From Bipolaris cookei (lineage: Eukaryota > Ascomycota > Dothideomycetes > Pleosporales > Pleosporaceae): a stretch of DNA of 64,000 bases. The translations under genes were made by a program, and so were the position numbers. The notes beneath the pieces were generated by a model. It was not told the DNA's origin and did not search any database. It saw only the letters and a list, made by a program, of their open reading frames with translations. Below are positions 47,990 through 59,634 of this stretch, in pieces. The stretch covers positions 215,392 through 279,391 of the forward strand of contig NRSV01000026.1 in NCBI GenBank assembly GCA_002286855.1. The letters run 5' to 3'. The stretch's first letter is position 1. Every line of letters starts with the position of its first letter.

Positions 47990-50900
47990 ATTTAGATGCA
48001 TACGAATACCACACCCCTGACTGTATAGAACGAATCGCATGTTTTACCTTTTGGCCTCAATCAAATGCAATGTCTGGGCGGGATGTGCCACGATAAATGT
48101 TGGCGGCTGTATGCGTACATGCTAAATGCATAGGTAGCATTCGCCGCGAATCTAGATCTTGGAAGGCGCGACCTCTTGGGAAGGCGCCATACGGCAACAG
48201 AAGCACCTGCTCTTATTAGTCAACACGCGCAGACCTCCTGCTCTCTCCATCCACGGTGACTTCCGTTGTCAGGCAAGTTGACACGCACCAAATTCCGGCA
48301 AAATTGACTTGTTCGGCGCACTCGGCGGCTTTTACCCCTCACCCTTATGTCGGCCCCATTATACACCACACTATAACTGCTCACGGATATAGGCTTTACA
48401 TCCGCACCGTGTCCACGCAGCCCGTACCGTGTCCCTCCTCCCCGCTGACGGGCGATCTTATACTACATAACTACACCATTAAACTTTATGCACGCGGCTC
48501 TATGTAGGCATCAAAAAAGCATCTGTTTGTTAATTTGTTGATCTTGGTCTTGTTCATCCTCTCAGCCACAATTGCCTTCGCTGGGAATCCATGGAGAGCG
48601 GGGCCTCTGTGCATACATATATATTCAGATCAGCAATAACCAAGCCAAAGTGGATGCCGACTTGGGGTCTGCAGACAGAAGGTGTGCGATAGGATAGGAC
48701 AAAGCAATGGCAATAGATCAAGACCTGCCGTTTTCGGGATTAGTCCATCTCGTCCGTTGTTGGACAGGTCGTGCGGCCAGAGCACACAGCAATGCAGCGA
48801 GTCCGCATCAATGTCCGATTCGTAATACCTGTGTTGCGCTCACAAATTCGTTCCTGAGACATGGTATTCAGCCCAAGTTCCCGCTGCACGGGCTGTACCT
48901 GGCATCTAACGACTTCCTACATCGCGGTTGGCCGTTGTAAGCCCGTTTGCACGGCCATTGTGACTACTGACGTCAAATCCACTGACCTTTGCCAAGATCC
49001 ACTCCAACAAGCCCACTCACTCAAGTGGGTGCTTGTCCCACTTTCTTTCCTCTCACTTTACTGGCTCCATCCTGGCAGCCCACGCAGCGCATGCAGCATG
49101 TCCAAGGGAACATCAAAGCCGTCAAGACAAGGATGCCAGGCTGTGAAACTGTTTCATCCCGGCCTTTTGACAAGCCACCCCTCGCCCCGTTGAACTCCAC
49201 ATAAGCGAGCTCCTCAACCCGCTCAAGTCACCCGTGACCCGCGACAACGGTACTGCGTTGGCTGGCCAAATCTAATTCTCCAAATCCAATACTCCAAGTC
49301 TTACATACTATACCACCCGTGCGAAGCCTTGAGATGCCATCTTCTCTGCAATTTCGGAAAGAGGTCGCTGCAAATGGCAGCCAAAGACATCACCATTGTG
49401 TAGAGGCGGGGGTGTATGTTACTTATTTAGGGAGCGGGCATATCCCGGGCCAATTCTCTCCAACCCGTTACAGAAGAAGACACAGATGCGCCTCAAGAGG
49501 AGGCCCGACTTCTGCATCCCCTGCTTCCTTTTTTTCGAACTATCTTGTCCCGCTCTTCAGGGTGGCAATGCAAAGCAAATTCTCGCGGCACATGTTGGAA
49601 AGTATTTGACGTTTTGACCTGGAGGGTCTTTCGTATAGATATGAGCGTTGATTGGCTGGTCTGGCCAACATATATGAACCGTTCATTTGGTGCCAATTTA
49701 CTTTTTTGTGCATCTGAATTTTTTCAACTTAGCTTCTCCATTACATGTTTGATCGTCATCAATTGTCTTCCGGTCTGGGTCTCCTGTAGTCTCGCTAATC
49801 TTTCTTCCCCTTGGCCCTTGCTGATATCTTTTCGTCTGTCAAAGCTTTCTGCAAACAAGCCCTCCCATATCGAGAAGTGCACGTGCATTGAGACCCTGGG
49901 CACAGCGTCTCCCTTCCATTGTGAGGCGAGGCGAGGCGGACGGGATTTCGGCTATGATCTTCAACCATGGCTGAGTTTCGACAGGGGGTGTGAGCGTGTG
50001 CATGATAACAAACGGTCTTTTCAAACGGCTATTCCGGTGTAGTTGCACGAGTCGACTATCCCTCGCCTTTGTCGTCACAGAAGGGTCCTTACAATATGCA
50101 CTTAGGCGAGCCCAGAAAACGTTGCCTCGACAATTGCGCGCTGTCCGCTGCAGGTTCCAATGATGCAGGGCTCAAAAGTGATGTACTATGTTGTCAAAAT
50201 GCAACAACAGCTTTGTGCATTTTTTTTATTTTATTTTATTTTCTTTCCGCAACGAGCACCACACATATCGGAATGCATTGTTGTGGAGACGTAATGGTCG
50301 CATTATTTCCTTTTATTTCCTATTCGCGCCTTGAGCGTTTCAGTAAACTAACCATCATCGCCAGTTGCTATTCGTATTACGGTATATTATTTGCCTTCTC
50401 TTGTTCTTTCCTCGCCTAACGCGCCCGCCGTAGGATTCTTTCACCGCATCGTTGCTTCCGATCAAGATAGCCCTACACGCTAGCCGCGAAACAAGTTCTA
50501 TCCCGACTGTGCAGCAATCAGGCGCGCCAAAAAGCTAGATCCATACGTTCCTGCAACCCCTCATCCAATCGCCTTGCTTTTACTTGAGAAAAGGCAAACA
50601 TATGCACGCTAGGTGCCCTCGACGGGGACCAGGGGTTCGCATGCATTTATGCATGAGACGAAGCGATTATTGGATTGCTACGTTGATTTTTTTCTTCAGT
50701 CTACGAGTCGGAATGTGGGGAGGGGTAATGATTAAGTAGGTGTATAGACAAAGCTCGCAGGGTAACGATTATGCTATTGTCTGGTAAGTTTTAAACCCTG
50801 GTCCCCGGAACATTCGTAATAGCATATCTGATATTAATATATATGCATCGCTATCGCTTTTTTTTTGTATTACATGAATTAGGAAACGATGAACGATACC

Positions 50901-51972
50901 CAGTACCCGGTATCCACGGCCTCACCGATAAGTTACACAAGCAAAAGAAAATACAACGAACACCCCAAAACAAAAATACATGCTGAAAAAGCAGCACAAT
51001 GGCGTTCTACAAGTGGACTCGAGAAACCACAAGAGTCGTTCCGCCCCCAAAAGTCTACCTGCACGTATAACTGAAAACGGGCAAGAAAAAATCGCCTAAA
51101 TGTATTAATATCCCCATCTCAACCAATCCCGGCAATCTAGCTATTTTCTTTTTCCATCTCGACTCTCTTTTATTTTTTATTTTTCTAACAAAGACAGACG
51201 TAATCCACGCCCCCCCCCCCGCCCAAACTCCAAACCTACGTACGCGCGTGGAGCAACATCGATCCATGACGGCTTCCCGTCCGCCATGGCGGGCCGCTGA
51301 AACCCCACACAGATAGTCATAACTATCTGCATCCAAGCGCCCCCCTCCCTTCATGAGGACTTGCTTTTTTTGTGTTTTTTTTCGCCATTATCTTGTGCTT
51401 TTTTTAACATCTGCCGCGCTCCCCGAGCAGTTCGATCTGCGACTCCCCTTGTCAGTTTAGTTAGGTCTTGGGGGCTATGTGTGGCCGGGGGATGGGGAAG
51501 CAGAGCGGAAGGACAACGGCGTATTGTCCTAGTGTGGATCTTGGCTCGCATGATATTCCCCGCACACCCAAGATAATTGAAGGTTTTGGCTAAGCTCCAC
51601 ATTTGAAGGGGTGGTGTGGTTGTGGGTGGAGCTTAGGGGAAGGGAGGGTGCTGGCGACCGGCAGAGGGTGCGGGTTCGTTTTTTTGCTTTTGCCGCTGGA
51701 TGGGGCGTTGGCGTTGGCATTGGCGCTGGCGTTATGTGGCTGGTCATCGTGACGTATCTGAAGACGTATGTAGTTGTTGTGATGGAATTGCGTGAGTGGG
51801 GGGGGTATTTTTTGGTGATGTTCACTATATGGCCTGACGTGGAATGTTCTCTTTCTTAAAAGAAAAGGAAAAGGAAAGTAGGGTAGTTTGGTGTATTGGA
51901 GTGTATGAAATGATTTTTACGTATTTTCAGGCCGGGTTTTTTTTACAAACAAAAAAGGGTTGATCCCGCTCG
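47600..51972. other. 4.4-kb stretch without a supported gene
   Basis: The first few hundred bp are the 3' UTR of the RING-PH-vWA gene. Open frames (49545-50042 and 48256-48507, both +) begin with TTG or GTG and lack motifs. The right end (51.0-51.9 kb) carries long poly-T and poly-C runs and is probably the 3' region of the downstream minus-strand hydrolase. No RNA gene is recognised. Confidence 0.35.
47952..47987. repeat. (AC)18 microsatellite
   Basis: An uninterrupted AC dinucleotide run of about 36 bp. Confidence 0.9.
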
Positions 51973-53141
51973 CTACTTGGCGTACTTTTCGATAAAAGCA
52001 ATAGTATGCTCCATGACCTCATTTGGGTTCGAAGAATTCAAAAAGTGCTCGCCACCTTCAATGAGTTCGAGCCGTGCGTCGGGTGAGTTTGTGAAGAGCT
52101 TGATTTCTTCTTGGGCGTTTGCAACGGTGTATACTACGTCTTTTGTTCCCTGGGATTTGTATAATGTCAGCACACGTTATGTTTGGGATATTGCCAGCTC
52201 GATGCTTAGAGAGCTTCAGTAAAGCAAGATATTCAAGCACTGATGGAAGAAGGAAGCAAAGAAATGTCAAAAACTCACATGCAACCACAAAACCGGACAA
52301 ACAACATCCTCTACCCTCAGATGCAACCCATCTCTATCCCTCAGGTTAATCGCCGCCATCCTCATCCTCTTCCTTCCTTCATCACCAGTATAATTCTTCT
52401 GGAGCTGCGCAGTCCAGAATTCCTTGACCTCCGCAGAGCAATCCTGACCAAACCCTTGCCCAATGAGGAACTCGGCGAATTCCTTGCTAGGCACAAAGTC
52501 GGGAGTGGGCTGGTTGTTCTTTGCGCCGAAGTCGCCCGTGATGAGGTTGGCGAGGGCATCCAAGGCCTGCCAGCAGCCGAGTTGGCGACTGCGTTCGGAT
52601 TCGTAGTCTAGGGACGTACCGAGAGGGATTATACCTTGAATCTGCAGACCAAAAAAAATCACCCATAGTTAGCTAATTTCTCTTTTCTCATATGTTGCTT
52701 TTGTTTCCCCAGTATCATACTTCTCTCGCTTCACTAAGACCTTTTTCACAGAGTTGGAAGAGATGGAATCAAACATACCTTACTCTGTCCCAAAAGCGCC
52801 ATCCTAACCGTAACCCAACCCCCCTGACTCGTCCCCATCACAACCGCCTTCTCAATCCCCAACCCTTCCATAACCTGCAAATTCATCACCGCAGTATCCC
52901 AATACGTCCAGTGCTCCGTCTTATGCGCTCTCGTCTGTCCATGGCCCAGCAGTTCAATTGCCAGCAGATTCATCCGGCTGGTGAGAGCATCGCTGCTGAA
53001 GAACGGATCGAATAGGGCTGCAGAGGTGAGGAAGGAGTTTACGAGGACGAGAGTGGGTTTGTGGGCGTCGAAGGAAGGGGAGAGGCGGTATGAGGCGGTT
53101 ATGCCACCGAGGTGGGGGACGGTGATTGTTTGTGTTGACAT
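51973..53141 (-). CDS. Alpha/beta hydrolase
   Basis: There are three exons (52779-53141, 52279-52641, 51973-52149) with introns of 137 and 129 bp, giving 300 residues. The first two exons are both exactly 121 codons. The fold is visible in order. The N-terminal strand pair is VPHLGGITASYRLSPSF, then PTLVLVNSFLTSAALFDPFF and LLAIELLGHGQTRAHK. The nucleophile elbow MGTSQGGWV has Ser near residue 107. A cap region follows, then VLWLHGTKDVVY with the acid candidate Asp. The C-terminal IEGGEHFLNSSNP has the catalytic His candidate. It resembles small esterase/lipase-like hydrolases that occur singly or in secondary-metabolite clusters; no such cluster is visible here. The exact substrate cannot be told from sequence. 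Confidence 0.88.
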
Positions 53142-53723
53142 TGTTGCTTGAGAGAGCTTTTTTTTCGAGCGGCTTGAGGAGGAGTGTGGGGGTCGGTGGG
53201 GAAGAGGTTGAGGGAAAAAAGAGTCAGTCGGTACTGGAATGATTGCTCGGTTATGTCATGTTTTGGGGGCCTCATGCAATGGCTTTTTTAGGGGGGTGGT
53301 GCTTTGATATTGCGACAGTTATGGGTGCTTGCTTTCTGCTAGTAGAATTTTTTTGTTTGCAGGGCCTTTTGACGTGGTCTGGAAGGGCTTTCTATAAGTC
53401 TTGGTTGCAGAGCAGATGTTTAGTATCTCGGGTTGACCCGGACTGTCGAGAGTTTTAAAGAGCCACACGCGCTTTAGAATTCTGGAAGGAAGTTTCATTG
53501 AGCAGTTCTGGGCGTCCTAGAGCTCATTCTTTTTCAAACTTTTGTTCTCAAACCTTCGATTTCAACTGTCTTGCGTAGCTACCAAGACGACGAAATGAGG
53601 ATTACATGGCTTGGTGTTGTGTGGTCCGTGCGCGATTTGCTCGGGGTTTTACAGTGCCCCTCCACCTCGCGAACGCGCGGCCTCGCAACCACCACAACTT
53701 CAACGCCTTATATCTCCACCACC
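53142..53723. other. Hydrolase promoter and left border of the transposon island
   Basis: No gene is seen. The first 200 bp are the likely promoter of the hydrolase. From about 53570 the DNA leads into the Fot1-like element, but I could not find its terminal inverted repeat. Confidence 0.4.
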
Positions 53724-54084
53724 ATGACTAATATTGAGGCTGCGCTTGCAGCTATAGATACACTAGGACTTGGATAGCCCTTTACATATACTGAAATTGC
53801 GAAAAGACTTGGTATTAATCGATCTACGCTTAGCCAAAGACACCGAGGTCGCCACGCCTCCCGCGTTGAAGGCTACCATAGTCAACTCCTCCTCTACCTA
53901 CACCAAGAGCAGGCCTTAATAGCCTATATTATTCGTCTTACAGAGAGAGGCCTGCTTTCTAATCAGTCAGTGATACGCAATTTGGCGTCACAGATCGCGA
54001 AAAAGAAGTTGGAGTACACTGGGCTAGTCGCTTTGTTCAGCGCTATCCTGACCAGCTCACCTTAAAGTGGGCAACAGGTATTGA

Positions 54085-54333
54085 TATTACTATATTATTA
54101 TTATTCCATTAGAATCTATATGCAGTCAGGGGCTATGTGAGACTTTGGCCCAAGGCCGTTCTATGGGATTTATTTACACATAGAGGAGTTTCTAGTCTAA
54201 GGGCGACTATGGTGCTTTGGCCTTTGTCTAGTTAAGCAATAGCTATTGCTTACTAGACGCCTGTTGCTAAAGAGCAGTTTGGTGACAGAAAGAGATGCTA
54301 GGTAGCTAGGCAATCCTTCAGTAGGCTCTTTTA
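54085..54333. mobile_element. 249-bp insertion inside the Fot1 remnant, flanked by 12-bp repeats
   Basis: The sequence AACAGGTATTGA occurs at 54073-54084 and again at 54334-54345. The transposase reading resumes after the second copy. The insert is AT-rich at its start and has no obvious terminal inverted repeat or poly-A, so its class is unknown. Confidence 0.5.
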
Positions 54334-54823
54334 AACAGGTATTGAAAACTGTCGCCACAAAGCAGTAAGTACAGCCTCTACTTTAGCCCCCTACGCGATA
54401 AAATTGATCAATATCACGTCGAGCCGCGTCATATCTACAATGTGGATGAGAAGGGCTTCGTGCTTGGTGTCGTGAGTCGCTCAAGGAGGATCTTTAGTAG
54501 AACCTCGTACGAGGATGGAAGGAGGAGGATGATTATACAGGATGGTTCGCGCGAGTGGGTAACGCTACTAGCCCGTATCCGCGCTGATAGATCTCATCTC
54601 GAGCCTGCCCTTGTATATCAATCAGCCTCAGGGTCGATACAGGACACTTGACTGCAGGCCCTTGATACAGAGGCTCACCAAGTTCGAATCTCCTCATCGC
54701 CTTCTGGATGGACAAATAACGAGATAGGCCTCGCGTGGCTACAACAGGTGTTTGATCGCAGTACAAGGGCGAAGGCTCGATCCTCCTATCGATTACTTAT
54801 TCTTGAAGGCCATGGATCTCACC

Positions 54824-57800
54824 CAGGACTCGCAACGGATCAAATCAAAGCGATATTTGATTTGATTGATTTGATTTGATTATGTAAGCGTTTGATTCGA
54901 TTTGGTTTTGATTTGAATTGAATAACTTGCTTTGAATTGATACCCCGCTGCGGGGTAGAACCACGCTGCGATACCTGTAAAATCAAACAAAGGGCACTTA
55001 TAAATAATAGATGTACTAATCGTACACCTATAATTCGCAGCCTCTCTAGTGACATGTTATGATAACATTCTTATATATAGAAGCAGCTAGTTGGAGTCCT
55101 CAGAGTCGTCAGAATCGATGTTAGAGCATTCAGTTTCAGCCATGTTTGCTACCCGACGCTCTCCTACCATACCCTCCTGTATGAGAGACCTAAGGACCTG
55201 GTTCCTCTCTAACGTGGACCCTAGTAGTGAGCTCCTACTAGATGTACACGTTTTTGAAGCCTCACTAACTCGACGCTCTAGGTCTGAACTCATTGCCGGT
55301 GCAGCAAAAATATCAAGCGCTACCTTATGCAGTGTAGGAAAGCGCTCCTTGTTATTGCGCCACCAAGTGATGAGATCTATTGGCTCCTTCACAACCTTGC
55401 GTTTGCCAGTGGCTCTATCAATTGTTATGCCATCCCGCCGTGGTACCTTTGGTGTTGTGTAGTAACGGTCAAGCTCTTGTGCAAGTGTTTCAGTATCAGG
55501 CTCGGAAGGAACGTAGTCGTCGGAGTAGAGGAGGTCATCGTCAAATGGATTCTCTGTGACAAGGATATTCGCCTGCGATTGAGCAACCTGAGTAGCTCTA
55601 GTAACGATTGACGGCTCTACATCAACGTCAGTATTGATATATCTAGTATCATAAGACTTGCACAGCATTTCAAAACGCTTTTGAGCGCTGCTGAGCCACC
55701 CAGATCGACCCTCCCATCGTTTCTGGAGGCCTCGCCAATTAATATTGGGATTAAGGATCCGAGCTGCAGTGTAGGCTAGTGTTTGGTCCGAAACCCTGTA
55801 GTAGAAGTCGAGCTTTGCCCAGACCAAAGCTGCAAATTGCTTTACCTCCTTACTTGGCTGGGGCTGTCTCTTGCTTCGCTCTGTCCACTGTTCATAGTAC
55901 TCGAGGAGCTTCTCGATCTCGTCTAGCCAAGTCGAGATGTCCACCTTCTGGCCTTCTAGTCTTTTCGTTGATAGTTAGAGTGGTTTAAGCAGCGCTTCGA
56001 TCGCAGTGTGTCCCAGTCAGCGTTAGTAAGCCGATCATAGCTAACAAGCTCGTCGCCAGCTTGTTCGAGTTCGAAGAGGTGGAAGTCAACTGACTTTCGA
56101 AGCTTAAGTACTGTACTAGAATTAGTACTCAATGTAGCGGCCTTAGTGATCCCCTAACACAGAAATTACGCCTATGTATCATATGATATGATGAGTTCCA
56201 GCGCACACCACCGTCGCAGACTAGCGAGAAGATCTTTCTAAACTCTGCCTGACCTTCAACCTCCTTCTGAGCCTTTCTAAAGTTCTCTCTCCGCTGGTAT
56301 GAAGCACAAATGTGGTTGACAATGTTATGGGCCTTGCCAATGGATCCCCTTTTCCTCCACTCAGCCTGCTGTACCTGAAGAGACCCTTCGTCTTGTGGAT
56401 CCACTGGCTTGAAAGCGGTGGGAAGCAACTGAGTATCCCGGTCTTTCTGCCTAGCAATGTCCTCAACTCGCTCGTCATTAAGGGCATCCTCATTCAACTT
56501 CCTCTTTGTAGATACGCTAGGCTTGTAGGTTAAGGCTGATTGAGCTGCAAGGTTGATAATATGGCCTCCGCACCGTAAACGACGATGTCGCCAGTCGAAA
56601 GAGAACACGTCTCCAAGAAGCCGGCAGGCAGCATCGTTATTGTAGGCGTTGTCGCTAACAATATAGCCAATGTTACTGCTATCAATTCCGTGCTCATTAC
56701 AGATTGTGTGTATAAGGTTGCAGATAGCCTCTCCAGTGTGACGGCCGTGGATCTGTCGAAGGGCGATAAGGACGTCAACTCGCTCGTATTCGTTATTCAG
56801 GTAGTGAGCTTCAACGCCAAGGAAGGAGAGGTGATTGTACGATGACCAGATATCGAAGCTAAGCGATATCTTCGATCGTGCGGCTTGAATAGAGCAATGA
56901 AGTAAACCAATAGCTTTAGTAACTAGTTAGTCTATAGAGTTAAAAGAAGGGAAGAAAGGGCGACTACGCTTACCATAGCTATAGTGAGCCTTAATTAGTC
57001 GTTTGATAGAGTTACCACTATGATATAAGAACCTGTTATCGATTTCTGGATTGAGGGACTTGAAAAGCTCTCTTGCTTGTAATGACGAAGCTCCAGCATA
57101 ACTTTGATTGTTAAGGATCACCCAATCAACTAGCCTCCGCTGGAAGTCAAGGAAGTCAATGTTCGTAAACGTACGCAGGCGCTCATCCATAGCCCTAATT
57201 TGAGCATTCAAGGTACTGATCCTGTTGTCTTCAACACTGCTGTTGAGGCCGAGTGGGTCATATGTATTGGGTAAGTTGTCTCGCTCTACTTGGCTAATGT
57301 TATGCTTTCGGAATAGATGCGCTGCTGCTGCTGTTGAGGATACTGGATCAAAGGTAGTCTCATAACCAGCACTATTACAGTGGGTACAAATCCATCGATC
57401 TTTGTTTGGGTTCAATGGGTGATAGACGAGAGCGCCATGATTGTAGATCCAACTTCGGCGTTGTCGAGAGTGCTTATGTGCAAACTGACGTCGGAGCAGA
57501 TAGCCGCCGCAAAATCGGGTATTAATATCGAAGCTATGCGGAATGGCATATTCACGTTCGCATGTTGGCGACAAAGGCAGGTTAGATAAGCTCGTAAGCG
57601 AGTCAGAAGATACTGATGTCATGCTAACAAAGAATGTATTGTAACAAAACGTTGTGTGCACTATTACAGTGTACGGTAGAAGTGGATTAAATATGTTTCT
57701 AAAGGAATAAAGCGTGAAGCGGACGTGGCGAGAATTGGATAGTTAGCTTGACCAATAGAGTCTCTGGGCTATCTGTCCGACGCACTCAGCGTCTCATTCT

Positions 57801-57957
57801 AAGTAGCTAACAAGGTTATGCCATGCAATTTTCAATTCAAATCAAGTTATTCAATTCAAAGCAAATTATTCAAGTTTCGCTCGAATCAAAAACAAATCAA
57901 GCTATTCAAATCAAATCAATCAAGCTTTGATTTGATTTTGAACCATTGCGAGCCCTG
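54824..57957 (-). mobile_element. hAT-family DNA transposon with intact ends
   Basis: The left end reads CAGGACTCGCAACGG. The reverse complement of the right end reads CAGGGCTCGCAATGG, followed on both sides by TCAAA-rich DNA. The element is flanked by 8-bp direct repeats ATCTCACC at 54816-54823 and 57958-57965, the target-site length typical of hAT. Removing the element and one repeat restores the Fot1 reading GHGSH-LTMDF. Subterminal regions carry many TTTGATTTGA and TTGAATTGA copies on both ends, and a 17-bp palindrome TACCCCGCTGCGGGGTA lies at 54941-54957. Total length is 3134 bp, with a transposase gene on the minus strand. Confidence 0.92.
55087..57622 (-). pseudogene. hAT transposase gene, probably inactive
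   Basis: The first exon is 56974-57622, joined across a 60-bp intron (56914-56973) to an exon running down to about 56150. The N-terminus has a BED-type zinc finger (WICTHCNSAGYE then AAHLFRKHNI). The RNase-H-like core is clear: SFDIWSSYNHLSFLGVEAHY with the first Asp, GYIVSDNAYNND with the second, then CGGHIINLAAQSA. The C-terminal part from about 55930 to 55087 has a long helical domain and the hAT dimerisation region (WWRNNKERFPTLHKVALDIF, PAMSSDLERRVSEA). Between the two parts the frame breaks: a shift near 56003 and an in-frame TAA at about 55975 separate WDTLR, EALLKPL and STKRLEG. A missed intron cannot fully be excluded. Confidence 0.75.
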
Positions 57958-59003
57958 ATCTCACCTTACTATGGATTTTATTGAGTATTGTGATCAGAAC
58001 AAGATCCTCCTCGCAGTATATCCTCCTCACTCAACCCACACGCTGCAGCCTCTCGACGTCTGCATGTTCAAGCCTCTTTCGACAGCGTACTCAAACAAGG
58101 TTTCTGCTTTTATGGACAGGAGCCAAGCCCTCGTGTCTATGAGTAAGAGGGACTTCCTGCCCCTCTTCTACCAAGCCTGGCAGGCCTCCTTTAAGGAAAC
58201 AACGATCAAAAAGGCCGTTAAGGCTACAGGTCTCTCGCCCTTGAATCTTGAGGTTATACTACAACATTTTGATGACAACCCTATTCTATCAAGCGATAGT
58301 GAGTCATCTGTGCTAAGTGTCTCTAATTAGAGGAAAACTGAATGCCTACTGCGTGAGGTGGTGAAGGATCGAGGAGACAGGCGAGCTCAAAAGCTTAGCC
58401 AAGCTTTCCACCAAATCTCAGCCTCAAAAACGCTCCTTGAGTATGAGTTTAAGGGCCTACGAGAGGCTCTAACTAATGAGAGACTACGCAGAAAGCAAGG
58501 GAAACCTCTGCCTCTACAGGTGGCTGAGGAGTATCAGGGTGTGTAAGGGTGCGATGAATTAACCATAAGTGCAAGGTAGACGATGATGAATTCGATAAAG
58601 AGCTGTCTACCTCTTTGTGCGGTCGTTTATCTACCCATTCGGAGGAAAGTTATGCCAAGCGTCTGAGCGCTGCTTAGGCGGTGAGCAGGATCCGAGATTC
58701 CATCACGTGTGCTATCAAGGAGCTACCCAAAGGGCGTCCAGTCCATCCCAGCTAGCTATCACGAAGGCTACAGGCCAAGTACTGCCAATGAAGGCTTCAG
58801 CCTCTTACAATCAGTCTACCCACCTTGCCAAGACTTGGGTCTCCACATTTTACTCCAATCTAAGATATCTCTTTAACTAGAAGAGCTATTGAGTGACCCT
58901 ATATTAGCAATCTATGTAACGGCGAAACTACAACAAGGAACATAGACACTCATTTAGGATTAGCGCATCACGTGATCTACACGATGCTCAGTGATCTGTA
59001 TGT

Positions 59004-59102
59004 CTTGGTACTACTGAGCAACTGAGCACTCTGCATACCAACCTGCAAGTTGTTCATTAGTTAGTAATTCTTGGCAGCACTGAGCAACTGAGCGTATTGC
59101 AT
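59004..59102. repeat. Pair of imperfect 33-bp direct repeats
   Basis: 59004-59036 and 59070-59102 both read CTTGG..ACTGAGCAACTGAGC..TGCAT with a few substitutions; the starts are 66 bp apart. Confidence 0.65.
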
Positions 59103-59322
59103 GAAGCTCTAGTATATAGCATTAGGCCTTGAGCGCTTATAGCTCGATGTGTTTAATTTAAGTTTTGAGTACAAGTACAGTACAGAGAGTTATTCTGCTT
59201 GCACGTTACTGTCCTGCATTTGCACCCTGTATCTATATCTGCGAAAACTAACCAACATGAAGCTTGACACCGGAAGTCTAATATTACTTCCACTCGAGCT
59301 ATACTCTTAACATCAGAGTTGT

Positions 59323-59416
59323 TATCAGTCAGTTCAGTCAGTCTGGAGGCCTCTGAACTGACTGGACTGACGTCTAGCGGCCTCGAAAACTGAATGACTG
59401 AGTTACCTGACTGATA
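59323..59416. mobile_element. 94-bp MITE-like foldback element with TA ends
   Basis: The stretch starts TATCAGTCAG and ends CTGACTGATA, a perfect 10-bp inverted pair that includes TA on each side. This fits a Tc1/mariner-type TA target duplication with TCAGTCAG termini. An inner inverted pair, GTCAGTTCAGTCAGTC against GACTGGACTGAC, adds further foldback potential. Confidence 0.5.
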
Positions 59417-59610
59417 GCAAGTCTGCTTAACATAGCGTTGCAATAAGGCATTGTAAGTCCAGCAGTACTATGTATGGTCACGTGGTTGCCCACTGACTAA
59501 TAATGCTGTATTTAAACTTGCTCTCAGCATCATATACAACACAATACACAATACTTCTTACACACTGAACTGTTTACAGGCATATATCTTAGGAACCCTA
59601 ACTCTAAGCC

Positions 59611-59633
59611 CTTCTTCTTCTTCTTCTTCTTCT
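59611..59633. repeat. TTC microsatellite next to hydrolase stop codon
   Basis: About seven TTC units end two bases from the stop codon of the minus-strand hydrolase, so they lie in its 3' UTR as GAA repeats. Confidence 0.85.
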
Positions 59634-59634
59634 C

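Larger units (their letters stand above)
53724..58760 (+). pseudogene. Broken Fot1/pogo-type transposase, split by a hAT insertion
   Basis: Pieces of one DDE transposase are readable in order. The N-terminal segment from the ATG at 53724 reads MTNIEAALAAIDTLGLG then a TAG stop, then FTYTEIAKRLGINRSTLSQR (helix-turn-helix). It continues to the CENP-B-like part up to about 54084. The part after 54346 includes YHVEPRHIYNVDEKGF with the first catalytic Asp, and LLILEGHGSH. The last part from 57966 reads LTMDFIEYCDQNKILLAVYP and STHTLQPLDVCMFKPLS. It ends with a charged tail to about 58545, with further degraded sequence beyond. Lesions include in-frame stops, a frameshift near 54400, a 249-bp insertion and the 3.1-kb hAT. 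The second motif has Glu where Asp is usual. The element is dead. Confidence 0.85.
58761..59634. other. Repeat-rich spacer right of the Fot1 remnant
   Basis: No gene is seen. It holds a pair of 33-bp direct repeats, a TA-flanked foldback element and a TTC microsatellite (separate entries). The 3' terminal repeat of the Fot1 remnant was not found. Confidence 0.4.

Noticed and set aside
49545..50042. 165-codon plus-strand frame
   Set aside because: It begins with TTG and shows no domain or splice signals.
54676..54690. tRNA B-box-like AGTTCGAATCTCC
   Set aside because: It lies inside readable transposase coding sequence, and no matching A-box or cloverleaf was found.
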